Assembly (NCBI RefSeq): GCF_003858655.1
Contig: NZ_RQXV01000007.1
Coordinates: 62,001-126,000, forward strand
DNA from: Amphritea balenae
GTDB taxonomy: Bacteria; Pseudomonadota; Gammaproteobacteria; Pseudomonadales; Balneatricaceae
DNA: 64,000 bases
Reading direction: 5' to 3'
The translations under genes and the position numbers were made by a program. The notes below the pieces were generated by a model that saw only the letters and a program-made list of their open reading frames with translations, had not been told where the DNA came from and did no database searches. Of the stretch, positions 1 to 8,996 are shown one piece after another. Every line of letters starts with the position of its first letter. The stretch's first letter is position 1.

Positions 1-1
1 G

Positions 2-316
2 CAGATTACCGCTAAAGGTATCGAGGTGCGTTATCTGGCGTTTCCTCGTGCCGGAGCTGGCTCTGCAGCGCATAAGACCATGGATGCGATCTGGTGTGCT
101 GACAAGAGCGAGCAGGGTAAGCTGATGACCCGGGCTAAATCCGGTCAGTCTATTCCGGCTGATAGCTGTGCAGAAAGCCCGGTGCTGGAGCAGTGGCAGC
201 TGGGTCAGAAGATGGGTATCTCCGGAACGCCGGCGTTGATTCTGGAAGATGGTTCTCTGGTGCCAGGTTATGTTCCTGCTGATCAGTTGGCAAAAATGTT
301 GGGTGTAGCCAACTAA
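2..316 (+). CDS. dsbC: DsbC-type periplasmic disulfide isomerase, C-terminal part
   Basis: Partial gene; the 5' end lies before the window. The visible 104 codons match the C-terminal half of the thioredoxin-fold domain of DsbC: the run VRYLAFPRAG, a second conserved cysteine pair region (IWCADK and ADSCAES) and the cis-proline loop GISGTPALI followed by LVPGYVPADQL. DsbC isomerises wrong disulfides in the periplasm and is kept reduced by DsbD. The CXXC active site would be upstream and cannot be checked. Followed by its own terminator and then hom, an order (recJ-dsbC-hom-thrC neighbourhood) common in gammaproteobacteria. Confidence 0.93.
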   Translation, partial: QITAKGIEVRYLAFPRAGAGSAAHKTMDAIWCADKSEQGKLMTRAKSGQSIPADSCAESPVLEQWQLGQKMGISGTPALILEDGSLVPGYVPADQLAKMLGVAN

Positions 317-336
317 TAGAGTGGTATTTTTCAAAG

Positions 337-364
337 AAGGGGGCTTTATGCTCCCTTTTTTTAT
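337..364 (+). terminator. Intrinsic terminator after dsbC
   Basis: An 8-bp stem (337-344 with 350-357, one G-U pair, 5-nt loop) runs into a T-rich tract. It ends the dsbC transcript before the hom promoter region. Confidence 0.8.
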
Positions 365-482
365 TGCCTAAGGGTTTTGCTGCATAGTTCTCAGGCCGGC
401 TTTTCGCTATAATGCGTGCCTATTTTTTAACCGCAGTAATGTCTGCCGATCGAACAGCAGAGTAATAGCGCGAGGTAATGGT

Positions 483-1778
483 TTGAAACCAGTAAAAGTT
501 GGTATCTGTGGGCTTGGCACCGTTGGTGGCGGTACTTTCAATGTACTTAAACGTAACGCTGAAGAGATTTCCCGTCGTGCGGGTCGTAGCATCGTTGTCG
601 AAGCGATTGGCGCGCGTCGTGAAAATCCTGATTGCGACACTAAAGGTACCCATATTACAGCAGATATTTTTGAGGTTGCCCGCAACCCTGAAATTGATGT
701 TGTAGTAGAGCTTATCGGTGGTTATGACATCGCACTTGAGCTGGTGTTGACGGCTATCGAACACGGTAAGCACGTTGTTACTGCGAACAAAGCGTTGATC
801 GCAGTGCACGGTAACGAGATCTTTGAAGCGGCCCAGAAGAAAAATGTGATGGTTGCTTTTGAAGCTTCTGTTGCTGGCGGCATTCCAATTATCAAAGCGA
901 TCCGTGAAGGCCTGTCTGCAAACAAGATCAACTGGCTGGCGGGTATCATCAACGGTACTGGTAACTTTATCCTGACCGAGATGCGTGACAAAGGCCGCGA
1001 TTTTGCTGATGTGCTGGCCGAAGCGCAGGCGCTGGGTTATGCCGAAGCCGATCCGACGTTTGACGTTGAAGGGATCGATGCTGCGCATAAGCTGACTATT
1101 CTGGCGTCACTGGCGTTCGGTATTCCGCTGCAGTTTGAAAAAGCTTATACCGAAGGTATTAGCATGATTACCGCTGAAGATGTTCAGTACGCCGAAGAGC
1201 TGGGATACCGGATCAAGCATCTGGGAATCAGCCGTCGCACCGAGAACGGTGTTGAACTGCGTGTGCATCCAACCATGATTCCTGAAAAAGCGCTGCTGGC
1301 GAATGTTCACGGTGTAATGAACGCTGTATTAGTAGATGGCGACGCGGTCGGTCAGACTATGTATTACGGTGCCGGTGCCGGTGCTGAACCAACCGCTTCT
1401 GCGGTGGTTGCTGATATCGTTGATGTGGTTCGTACCCTGACTGCTGATCGTGATAACCGTGTACCTCACCTGGCATTCCAGCCGGGTAGTCTGTCTGAGA
1501 CTCCGGTATTACCTGTTGAAGATGTTATCAGTGCCTACTATCTGCGTTTGAATGTGAATGAGCGTCCGGGTGTGTTGGCGATGGTGACTTCTATCCTGAG
1601 CGAATCAGGTATCAGTATTGATGCGATCGTTCAGAAAGAGACCCATGAAGACCAGGTACCTGTGATTATCCTGACTCAGGAAGTGCAGGAAAAACAGATG
1701 GATGAAGCGATCGCTAAGATCGAAGCGCTTGATGATGTAAACGAGCCTGTTACCCGTATCCGTGTTGAGCACCTGTAA
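483..1778 (+). CDS. hom: Homoserine dehydrogenase
   Basis: Reduces aspartate semialdehyde to homoserine with NAD(P)H, the branch point to threonine, methionine and isoleucine. The 431-aa protein has an N-terminal Rossmann motif (GLGTVGGG, residues 10-17), the central catalytic domain with NGTGNFILT and the EADPTFDVEG segment, and a C-terminal ACT domain from about residue 350 (RPGVLAMVTSILSESGISI) expected to bind threonine for feedback inhibition. Monofunctional type without an aspartokinase domain. The start is TTG at 483, preceded by a GAGG-type ribosome site; the nearby ATG at 478 is out of frame. thrC follows after 14 bp. Confidence 0.97.
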   Translation: MKPVKVGICGLGTVGGGTFNVLKRNAEEISRRAGRSIVVEAIGARRENPDCDTKGTHITADIFEVARNPEIDVVVELIGGYDIALELVLTAIEHGKHVVTANKALIAVHGNEIFEAAQKKNVMVAFEASVAGGIPIIKAIREGLSANKINWLAGIINGTGNFILTEMRDKGRDFADVLAEAQALGYAEADPTFDVEGIDAAHKLTILASLAFGIPLQFEKAYTEGISMITAEDVQYAEELGYRIKHLGISRRTENGVELRVHPTMIPEKALLANVHGVMNAVLVDGDAVGQTMYYGAGAGAEPTASAVVADIVDVVRTLTADRDNRVPHLAFQPGSLSETPVLPVEDVISAYYLRLNVNERPGVLAMVTSILSESGISIDAIVQKETHEDQVPVIILTQEVQEKQMDEAIAKIEALDDVNEPVTRIRVEHL

Positions 1779-1792
1779 GCAGGAATAAGACA

Positions 1793-3187
1793 GTGAAATA
1801 TATCTCTACCCGGGGTGAAGCCCCAGCACTGAATTTTGAAGAAGTACTGCTGGCTGGCCTGGCCAGTGATGGCGGTCTGTATGTGCCAGAAGTTTTGCCT
1901 ACTTTCAGCAAGGAAGAGATCGCTTCCTGGGCGGGTCTGCCATACAACGAACTGGCGTATAAAATCATCAAGCCATTTGTTGATGACTGTGTTGCTGATG
2001 CCGATCTTAAACAGATGATTGACGAGACCTATGCCGGTTTTAACCATAGCGCTGTTGCACCGCTGAAAGAGCTGGGCACCAACGAGTGGGTATTGGAGCT
2101 GTTCCACGGTCCGACACTGGCATTTAAAGACTTTGCTCTGCAATTGCTTGGTCGCCTGATGGACTACGCCCTGACTAAGCGTCAGGAACGTCTGGTTATT
2201 CTGGGTGCGACGTCCGGTGATACCGGTTCGGCAGCGATTGAAGGTTGTCGTCATAGCGAACATCTGGATATCTTCATTCTGCATCCGTATAACCGTGTAT
2301 CTGAAGTACAGCGCAAGCAGATGACCAGCATTATCGAAGATAATGTGTTCAATGTTGCCCTGGAAGGTAACTTCGATGACTGTCAGCAGATGGTTAAAGA
2401 CAGCTTTGCCGATCAGAGCTTCCTGGGCGGTCGCAAGCTGGGTGCTGTTAACTCGATCAACTGGGCGCGTATCATGTCCCAGATCGTTTACTACTTCTCA
2501 GCGTCTCTGGCTGTTGGTGGTCCGCATCGCGAAGTCGCGTTCTCTGTGCCAACCGGTAACTTTGGTGATATTTTTGCCGGTTATCTGGCGAAACAGATGG
2601 GCCTGCCGATCAGTCAGCTGGTGGTTGCTACCAACAAGAACGATATCCTGCACCGGGTTATCTCCGGCAATGATATGAGTAAAGGTGAGCTGGTGCATAC
2701 CTTATCGCCTTCCATGGATATCATGGTGTCGTCTAACTTTGAGCGTCTGCTGTTTGATGTTTATGGTCGTGATGGTGCAGAGATCAGTGCATTGATGGAT
2801 AAGTTTAAAACTGAGCCGGTACAGCTGGATGAAGCGCGTTGGACTAAGGTTCGCGAGCTGTTCGATAGCTTTGCCTGTGATGATGAAGCAACCTGCGATG
2901 TGATTGCCAAGGTCGCCGATGAGACCGGCTATCTGCTGGATCCTCACACTGCGATCGGCGTTGCTGCGGGTCGTGAATGTAATCGTGATGCCAGCGTACC
3001 GATGATCGTTCTGTCGACTGCACATCCGGTTAAGTTCCCGGAAGCTGTGTTGAAAGCAGGCCTTGAATCACCTCAGCTGCCGCCTCATATGGCTGACCTG
3101 TTTGAGCGTGAAGAGCAGTTTACTGTACTGCCAAACGAACTGAGCCAGGTGCAGCAGTTTGTGGCTGGTAATATACATAATGACTGA
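1793..3187 (+). CDS. thrC: Threonine synthase
   Basis: PLP enzyme converting O-phosphohomoserine to threonine. At 464 aa it is the longer Pseudomonas/E. coli-like class. The N-terminus MKYISTRGEAP and the motif GPTLAFKDFALQ, which carries the PLP-binding lysine, identify it; GATSGDTGSAAIEG and SVPTGNFGDIFAGY are phosphate-binding loops. Start is GTG at 1793 with an AGGAA ribosome site. It forms a two-gene operon with hom and ends in a strong terminator. thrB is not here, so homoserine kinase must be encoded elsewhere. Confidence 0.97.
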   Translation: MKYISTRGEAPALNFEEVLLAGLASDGGLYVPEVLPTFSKEEIASWAGLPYNELAYKIIKPFVDDCVADADLKQMIDETYAGFNHSAVAPLKELGTNEWVLELFHGPTLAFKDFALQLLGRLMDYALTKRQERLVILGATSGDTGSAAIEGCRHSEHLDIFILHPYNRVSEVQRKQMTSIIEDNVFNVALEGNFDDCQQMVKDSFADQSFLGGRKLGAVNSINWARIMSQIVYYFSASLAVGGPHREVAFSVPTGNFGDIFAGYLAKQMGLPISQLVVATNKNDILHRVISGNDMSKGELVHTLSPSMDIMVSSNFERLLFDVYGRDGAEISALMDKFKTEPVQLDEARWTKVRELFDSFACDDEATCDVIAKVADETGYLLDPHTAIGVAAGRECNRDASVPMIVLSTAHPVKFPEAVLKAGLESPQLPPHMADLFEREEQFTVLPNELSQVQQFVAGNIHND

Positions 3188-3209
3188 GTCTATACAGGCT
3201 TAAGATGAG

Positions 3210-3240
3210 CCCGTTACAGCTAGCTGTAACGGGTTTTTTT
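3210..3240 (+). terminator. Intrinsic terminator after hom-thrC
   Basis: A perfect 24-bp palindrome (3210-3233, arm CCCGTTACAGCT) followed directly by seven T residues. Confidence 0.93.
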
Positions 3241-3283
3241 GGCTCTGAAAAGTGATATTTAAATTCCTGGGGGGGAATTATTG

Positions 3284-4123
3284 ATGGATCTGTTTTTTCT
3301 ACTGTCGAAAGTGTTTTGGGTGTTGGCAAATCCGGGTAATTTTCTGGCGCTGCTGTTGCTGATCTCACTGCTGTTTGGCTGGCGTAAAATTACAGGACTG
3401 GTGGTTTTCAGCCTGTTGCTGATCACGTTCTACCCGATGGGAAATCTGTTGTTACAACCGTTGGAGAAGCGATTTCCACAACCCCAGCAGATGCCGGCTG
3501 ACGTTGCCGGTATTATTGTTTTAGGCGGGGCTGAAGAAGCTGAGCTTAGTTCAGTCTGGCAACAACCGCAGTTTAATATGGCGGCGGAGCGGGATATGGC
3601 GATACTGCCGCTTCTGCAGCGCTATAAAGACGTGCCGGTCGTGCTGACAGGTGGCTCAGGTTCTGTAACTAAGCCGGAGTTTCGTGGTGCTGATGTCTTG
3701 CAGAGTTGGTTGCAGTCGCAGCAGCTGGATAACCGGGTTATTTATGAACGCAATTCTCGTAATACCTTTGAAAATGCGATCTATAGCCATGATAGCCTGC
3801 CTGCTGGTAGTGATATTGCCGATGCAGAAGGCTGGTTGTTGGTGACTTCGGCATTCCATATGCCCCGTTCCATGGGCATATTCCAGAATCAGGGTTGGAA
3901 TGTTATTCCCTATCCGGTGGATTATTACTCTAAACCGGTAACAGTAGAAAACTGGCGGGCTGATCTGGGCCGCAATCTTTTTGAGCTGGGTATCGGTATG
4001 CGTGAGTGGCTGGGTCTTTCGGCTTACTACCTGACTGAAAAAACAGCGGTACTCTTTCCCTCGCCGGAGAGCGTTCCCGCTTCTGAGATAACTCCTGCTT
4101 CTGAGATAACTCGGAATGACTGA
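3284..4123 (+). CDS. elyC: DUF218 envelope protein, ElyC/YdcF-like
   Basis: About 279 aa. Two N-terminal hydrophobic segments (roughly residues 5-22 and 30-50) precede a DUF218 domain with IIVLGGAEE, VVLTGGSGS, RNSRNTFENA and LLVTSAFHMPRSM. E. coli ElyC, same architecture, supports peptidoglycan assembly through the lipid carrier. ATG at 3284 is preferred; an in-frame TTG sits 3 bp upstream, both after a G-rich ribosome site. The C-terminus contains an 18-bp in-frame duplication giving PASEITPASEIT. The last 8 bp overlap recJ, so the two are probably translationally coupled. Family assignment is firm; exact role is inferred. Confidence 0.85.
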   Translation: MDLFFLLSKVFWVLANPGNFLALLLLISLLFGWRKITGLVVFSLLLITFYPMGNLLLQPLEKRFPQPQQMPADVAGIIVLGGAEEAELSSVWQQPQFNMAAERDMAILPLLQRYKDVPVVLTGGSGSVTKPEFRGADVLQSWLQSQQLDNRVIYERNSRNTFENAIYSHDSLPAGSDIADAEGWLLVTSAFHMPRSMGIFQNQGWNVIPYPVDYYSKPVTVENWRADLGRNLFELGIGMREWLGLSAYYLTEKTAVLFPSPESVPASEITPASEITRND

Positions 4124-5849
4124 ACTGATCATTCGTCGTCGCAGCGCAGACGATAAAGGTAAGATATTTAATCAGGCACATCCGCTATTGGCACGCATAT
4201 ACGCCAGTCGGGGTCTTGATGATCTGGATAATCTGGGGCGAAGCCTGCAACAGCTGCAGACTGGCAAGGATATGTTGGGTTTATCTGCCGCAGTCGCTCG
4301 TCTTATTATCGCATTGGAACAGAAACAGCATATTCTGATCGTGGGTGACTTTGACTGTGATGGTGCGACCAGCACCGCCGTCGGCATCCTTGGACTGGGA
4401 ATGATGGGCGCTGAGCGCGTCAGTTATCTGGTCCCGAATCGCTTTGAGTTTGGTTATGGTTTAAGCCCTGAAATAGTCAAAGTTGCGGCGCAACAGCAAC
4501 CGGATCTGATCATTACTGTTGATAATGGTATCTCCAGCGTCGAAGGTGTTGCTCAGGCAAATGCGCTGGGAATTGATGTCATTATTACCGATCATCACCT
4601 GCCGGGCGAGAGACTGCCGGATGCCTGTGCCATTGTGAATCCTAATCAGCCGGATTGCCGGTTTAGCGAGAAGTCGACCTGCGGTGTGGGCGTTATTTTC
4701 TATCTGATTACGGCCCTGCGCCGTGAGCTTGAACAGCTGGACTGGTTTACGCGAAATAACCTGGCTAAGCCGAATCTGGGATCGCTGTTGGATCTGGTTG
4801 CCTTAGGTACGGTGGCCGATGTAGTACCTCTGGAGCAGAATAACCGTACTCTGGTATATCAGGGATTACAGCGGATTCGATCCGGTAAAGCCCGTCCTGG
4901 TATTCTGGCGTTGATCGATATCAGTGGTCGTCAGCGCAGCCGCCTTACGGCTACCGATCTTGGCTTTGCGTTGGCGCCGCGCCTGAATGCAGCGGGACGA
5001 CTGGATGATATGTCGATCGGCATTGAATGTTTGCTGACCGGTGATCCTGAACAGGCAAAACAACTGGCGTTGAAGCTGGATGGGTTGAATCAGGAGCGAC
5101 GCAGTATTGAGCAGGAGATGCAGCAGCAGGCCAATGGCTTGTTAGACGAGCTGCAACTGGATGCTGAGGGCGAATTGCCTTTTGGACTGTGTCTTTATGA
5201 CGCTAGTTGGCACCAGGGGGTGATAGGGATACTGGCGTCGCGGATCAAAGAGAAAGTAAACCGTCCCGTGGTGGCTTTTGCGATCGGCGATAGCGGCGAA
5301 TTGAAGGGTTCTGCCCGCTCGGTACCGGGGTTCCATATCCGTGATGGGCTGGATGCAGTAGCGGCTAAACATCCGCAACTGCTGAAAAAATTTGGCGGTC
5401 ACGCGATGGCTGCGGGTATGACTATCGCAGCTGAGCATCTGGCGCTGTTTCAACAGGCGTTTGATGCTGAGGTCAGGCGCCAGATGAGTGCCGAGCAGTT
5501 ACAGCATTCAGTGTTAACCGATGGTGGCCTGCTGGGATCTGAGCTGAATATGGAGATGGCGGAGCTGTTGCGTGAAGCCGGCCCCTGGGGGCATCAGTTT
5601 CCTGAGCCGCTGTTTGATGGTGAGTTTTCTCTGCTGCAACAGCGAATAGTTGGTCAGCGACACTTGAAACTGGTGTTAATGGAACCAGATACAGGTATCG
5701 CGATTGATGCGATTCATTTTAATGCTGATACCGATACCTGGCCTGATGAAACGATACAGCGTGTCCGTGCGGTGTATCGATTAGATATAAACGAATTCCG
5801 TGGGCAACGTAGCCTGCAACTAATGATAGATCACCTGCTGCCTTTGTAG
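4116..5849 (+). CDS. recJ: Single-stranded-DNA exonuclease RecJ
   Basis: 5'-3' ssDNA exonuclease of recombination and mismatch/base-excision repair, requiring Mn or Mg. The 577-aa protein shows the DHH phosphoesterase motifs in order: DFDCDGATS (78-86), ITVDNGISS, the DHH motif in ITDHHLPGE, LVALGTVADVVPL, and the DHHA1 motif GGHAMAAGM. Length equals E. coli RecJ. The start overlaps the end of elyC by 8 bp. A C-terminal OB-like domain is present (HLKLVLMEPD region). Confidence 0.97.
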   Translation: MTELIIRRRSADDKGKIFNQAHPLLARIYASRGLDDLDNLGRSLQQLQTGKDMLGLSAAVARLIIALEQKQHILIVGDFDCDGATSTAVGILGLGMMGAERVSYLVPNRFEFGYGLSPEIVKVAAQQQPDLIITVDNGISSVEGVAQANALGIDVIITDHHLPGERLPDACAIVNPNQPDCRFSEKSTCGVGVIFYLITALRRELEQLDWFTRNNLAKPNLGSLLDLVALGTVADVVPLEQNNRTLVYQGLQRIRSGKARPGILALIDISGRQRSRLTATDLGFALAPRLNAAGRLDDMSIGIECLLTGDPEQAKQLALKLDGLNQERRSIEQEMQQQANGLLDELQLDAEGELPFGLCLYDASWHQGVIGILASRIKEKVNRPVVAFAIGDSGELKGSARSVPGFHIRDGLDAVAAKHPQLLKKFGGHAMAAGMTIAAEHLALFQQAFDAEVRRQMSAEQLQHSVLTDGGLLGSELNMEMAELLREAGPWGHQFPEPLFDGEFSLLQQRIVGQRHLKLVLMEPDTGIAIDAIHFNADTDTWPDETIQRVRAVYRLDINEFRGQRSLQLMIDHLLPL

Positions 5850-5879
5850 CTGGCAGCATGTAATAAGAGAGACTAAACG

Positions 5880-6062
5880 ATGAATGATTTTACCCTGGAT
5901 GAGCTGAACACTCTGGTTGCTGTATTTGAAAAAGCGGGCATTGCTGAAGATGGCAGTGTGGAAGCTGAGATGTTCAACCGTATCAAGACTGCACAGGCTG
6001 AGCGTGCTGAGCTAGAGAGTATGGATTTTGATGACTGCCTAGGCGGTGCTTGTAAGCTGTAA
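5880..6062 (+). CDS. Small acidic protein of unknown function
   Basis: A 60-aa ORF 30 bp after recJ with a GAGAG ribosome site. It is strongly acidic and predicted helical (FTLDELNTLVAVFEKAGI, RIKTAQAERAELESMDFDD) and ends with a short Cys-containing tail, DDCLGGACKL. No signal peptide or membrane segment. I do not recognise the family. Its position and ribosome site make it a plausible real gene co-transcribed with recJ. The two cysteines near the C-terminus could bind metal or form a disulfide, but that is guesswork. Confidence 0.65.
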   Translation: MNDFTLDELNTLVAVFEKAGIAEDGSVEAEMFNRIKTAQAERAELESMDFDDCLGGACKL

Positions 6063-6082
6063 CACCTGAGATAATCTACTGC

Positions 6083-6177
6083 GCAATCAATGGGCGGCGT
6101 TGCGCGGTGCTCAGATTCCTCATATATCACTTATATACTGCGGTTCTTGCGCTCCGGGCGCCTTGCCCATTGATTGC
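6083..6177. repeat. Long imperfect palindrome upstream of nfo
   Basis: A 95-bp element bounded by a perfect 13-bp inverted repeat (GCAATCAATGGGC at 6083-6095, complement at 6165-6177). The interior has GC-rich blocks on each side of an AT-rich centre. It sits between the 60-aa gene and nfo and resembles a dispersed palindromic intergenic element more than a simple terminator, since no T tract follows. Function unknown. Confidence 0.7.
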
Positions 6178-6204
6178 TCGTAACGATTCTTTAAGGTGTT
6201 AAAT

Positions 6205-7053
6205 ATGTACTATGTGGGAGCTCATGTCAGTGCTGCCGGCGGTGTTGAAAATGCCCCGCTTAATGCGGCTAAACTTGGCGCAAATGCTTTTGCCCTGTTT
6301 ACTAAGAACCAGCGTCGCTGGGAAGCTAAACCGCTGACTAAAGGCAGCATCAAAAAGTTTCGCGATAGCTGTGAGCGGTTGGGATTTGCACCTGAACAGG
6401 TGCTGCCCCATGACAGTTACCTGATCAATCTGGGGCATCCGGAAGCTGAGCCGTTAGAAAAATCCCGCAACGCTTTTATTGATGAGCTGCAACGTTGTGA
6501 ACAGCTGGGGCTCTGCTATCTGAACTTTCATCCCGGTAGTCATCTGCGCAAAGTGGATGAAGAGGTCTGTCTTAATACGATTGCTGAATCGATCAATATC
6601 GCGCTGGATCAAACCAGTGGTGTCACCGCAGTGATTGAGAATACCGCTGGCCAGGGCAGCAACCTGGGGAACCGGTTTGAACAGCTGGGTCATATTATCG
6701 AGCGGGTGGAAGATAAAAGTCGCGTCGGTGTTTGTCTGGATACCTGTCACACCTTTGCTTCAGGCTATGATTTGCGGGATCGTGATGATTGTGAGACGAC
6801 CTTTGCTGAATTTGAACGTTATGTGGGCTTTCAGTACCTCAAGGGTATGCATCTGAACGATTCTAAAGCTGAATATGCCAGCCGCAAGGACCGGCATCAT
6901 AGTCTGGGAATGGGTGAGATCGGCTTAGAAGTATTCCGGTATATCATGACCGATGATCGCTTCCGGGGAGTCCCGATGGTGCTGGAAACTATCGATGATA
7001 CGATCTGGGCGGAAGAGATTCAGATGTTACGCTCATTTCAGAACCCGGCTTGA
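6205..7053 (+). CDS. nfo: Endonuclease IV (AP endonuclease)
   Basis: Zn-dependent AP endonuclease that cuts 5' of abasic sites and removes 3'-blocking groups in base-excision repair. The 282-aa protein begins [12 protein letters not shown] and carries family signatures [43 protein letters not shown] and PMVLETID, which hold the metal-ligand His, Glu and Asp residues. ATG at 6205 is chosen over an in-frame GTG at 6196 because AAGGTG at 6193-6198 is its ribosome site and the family start is M-x-Y-I/V-G-A-H-V. Confidence 0.97.
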   Translation: MYYVGAHVSAAGGVENAPLNAAKLGANAFALFTKNQRRWEAKPLTKGSIKKFRDSCERLGFAPEQVLPHDSYLINLGHPEAEPLEKSRNAFIDELQRCEQLGLCYLNFHPGSHLRKVDEEVCLNTIAESINIALDQTSGVTAVIENTAGQGSNLGNRFEQLGHIIERVEDKSRVGVCLDTCHTFASGYDLRDRDDCETTFAEFERYVGFQYLKGMHLNDSKAEYASRKDRHHSLGMGEIGLEVFRYIMTDDRFRGVPMVLETIDDTIWAEEIQMLRSFQNPA

Positions 7054-7083
7054 AGAATTGACGCTCAGTCGTTTAAACAGGTT

Positions 7084-8826
7084 TCAGATCTCATAAACTT
7101 CAGCGTCACCCAGGCCAAGCTCACGTACCGCTTCATCGGTGGTGAAAAATATTCTTCCCGGACTGATCTGTTCAATAAACCGGGTGCTTTGTAACTGATC
7201 CATTACCGGTCCTTTGACCTCGGCAAAATGCAGTGTGATAGCTTGAGACTGCAGATGGACTGAGAGGTTTTCTAAGCTCTCCAGCGCACTGGCATCGATA
7301 AAGTTAACGGCGTTACAGATCAGAACTACATGTTCAACCTGGCGGTGGCTGGCGCACTGTGCCCGGATAAAGTCTTCAACGAAGCGGGTATTGGCAAAGT
7401 ACAGGCTTTCATCTACCCGGATCGCCAGAATATGCTTGTCGGTAGCGACATCGTGGCGCTGAATATTTCTGAAGTGCTGACTATCACCCACCCGGCCCAC
7501 CACGGCAATATGGGGCTGACTGCTACGGTAAAGCAGAAGTATGAAGGAGATGGCGATACCGGCCATTATGCCCAGCTCGACGCCAAGTAACAGAACAAAG
7601 GCGAAGGTGCCCAGCAGGGTCAGTGCATCGGCTTTATTGAACCGCCAGCTATCGGTAAAGGATTTAACATCGATCAGCGGTATCACCGCCATAATAATGA
7701 CTGCGCCTAATACTGCTTTTGGCAGATAGTAGAACAGTGGGGTGAAGAAACTGACCGTGATCACCACCATCAGTGCTGAGATAATCGATGCGATAGTGGT
7801 TTGAGCGCCGGCAGAGTGGTTAACCATTGAACGGCCAAAACCGCCGGCAACCGGATAGGTTCCGCTAAATGCTGCCCCCAGATTGGCAGCCCCAAGTGCG
7901 ATTAACTCTTTATTCGGATCGATGCGCTCGCGTCGCTTACTGGCCAGAGTAGTCCCGACAGATACGCTTTCCAGAAAACCGATCAGTGCGATCAGAAACG
8001 CAGGGGTAAGCAGTTGCTGCCATAGCTGCAGATCAATACTGATTAAGCTCAGCGTAGGTAAGCCTTCAGGGATGGCCCCTACAATAGCAACCTGATGGCT
8101 TTGCTCCAGTTGCAAGCTGGCAACCAGTACAATGCCAACGATCATGGCAAACATCGGTCCGGCACGGCAGACAGGCTGCACCAGCCAGACAGGCAAAGGA
8201 GAGCGTTCCAGCAGGCAGCAAAGTTTGGCCTTTACAAACCAGAGGGTGAACAGACCAGATAAGCCGAGTAATAAGGTTGCGCTGTTAACTGCCTGGAGAT
8301 TGCTTAGCAGGTAGCTGAAGGTATCGGTAAAAAAGCCACCTGAGGGGATATTGAGCCCGGTCAGGTGCCGAATCTGACTGATAGCGATTAATAGTGCTGC
8401 GGCACTGGTGAAGCCGGATATTACCGAGTGGCTCATAAAGTTTACGATAGCACCCAGCCGCATGATGCGTAGCAGGATCAGAATTACGCCCACTAATAGC
8501 GAAAGGTTGATCGCAATAGTGACAGGGTCGCCCAGGCCGCGCGCGGTGGAGTCTGCAATAGTTGAACCTACCATGAGGGAGGCGATGGCGACCGGACCGA
8601 CAGCCAGACTGCGGCTGGAACCTAGCAGGGCATATAAGAACAGCGGAATAATAGCAGCATACAAACCGTACTGTGGCGGCAAGCCGGCCAGAAATGCATA
8701 GGCCATACCTTGAGGGATAAGCATGATACCCACGACAATCCCGGCCACCATATCACTGACAAAGCTATCCCGCTGATAGTTCTTTAACCAGCTATAAAGC
8801 GGTAAGTAGGCTAAGAGTCGTGACAT
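7084..8826 (-). CDS. SulP-family anion permease with STAS domain
   Basis: A 580-aa integral membrane transporter. The N-terminus (LPLYSWLKNY, GIMLIPQGMAYAFLAGLPP, LGSSRSLAVGPVAIASLM) is the SulP transmembrane domain of about 10-14 helices; residues from about 440 form a cytoplasmic STAS domain (RVDESLYFANTRFVEDFI, NAVNFIDASALESL). Substrate may be sulfate, bicarbonate or another anion and cannot be told from sequence. It converges on nfo (30 bp apart) and is divergent from nudF. No carbonic anhydrase lies alongside. Confidence 0.93.
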   Translation of the reverse strand: MSRLLAYLPLYSWLKNYQRDSFVSDMVAGIVVGIMLIPQGMAYAFLAGLPPQYGLYAAIIPLFLYALLGSSRSLAVGPVAIASLMVGSTIADSTARGLGDPVTIAINLSLLVGVILILLRIMRLGAIVNFMSHSVISGFTSAAALLIAISQIRHLTGLNIPSGGFFTDTFSYLLSNLQAVNSATLLLGLSGLFTLWFVKAKLCCLLERSPLPVWLVQPVCRAGPMFAMIVGIVLVASLQLEQSHQVAIVGAIPEGLPTLSLISIDLQLWQQLLTPAFLIALIGFLESVSVGTTLASKRRERIDPNKELIALGAANLGAAFSGTYPVAGGFGRSMVNHSAGAQTTIASIISALMVVITVSFFTPLFYYLPKAVLGAVIIMAVIPLIDVKSFTDSWRFNKADALTLLGTFAFVLLLGVELGIMAGIAISFILLLYRSSQPHIAVVGRVGDSQHFRNIQRHDVATDKHILAIRVDESLYFANTRFVEDFIRAQCASHRQVEHVVLICNAVNFIDASALESLENLSVHLQSQAITLHFAEVKGPVMDQLQSTRFIEQISPGRIFFTTDEAVRELGLGDAEVYEI

Positions 8827-8996
8827 GCTGGTCCTGTATAAAAAGCTGTATCAATATTAGGGAATTCTTATATATTCCTTTAGGTAATATTGATATATCA
8901 GTTAATTATATACAGTTAAAGGTGGCTGATACCAGTCATGCTATATTGGCATTCGACCTATGAGTGAAGTTTAGTGATCTGGAGCAGGAAAATACG

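Noticed and set aside
420-1088. Long open frame antisense to hom
   Set aside because: Basic, cysteine- and repeat-free composition typical of antisense frames; hom is certain on the other strand.
1676-2284. Long open frame antisense to hom-thrC
   Set aside because: Spans two confirmed genes and has no ribosome site or family resemblance.
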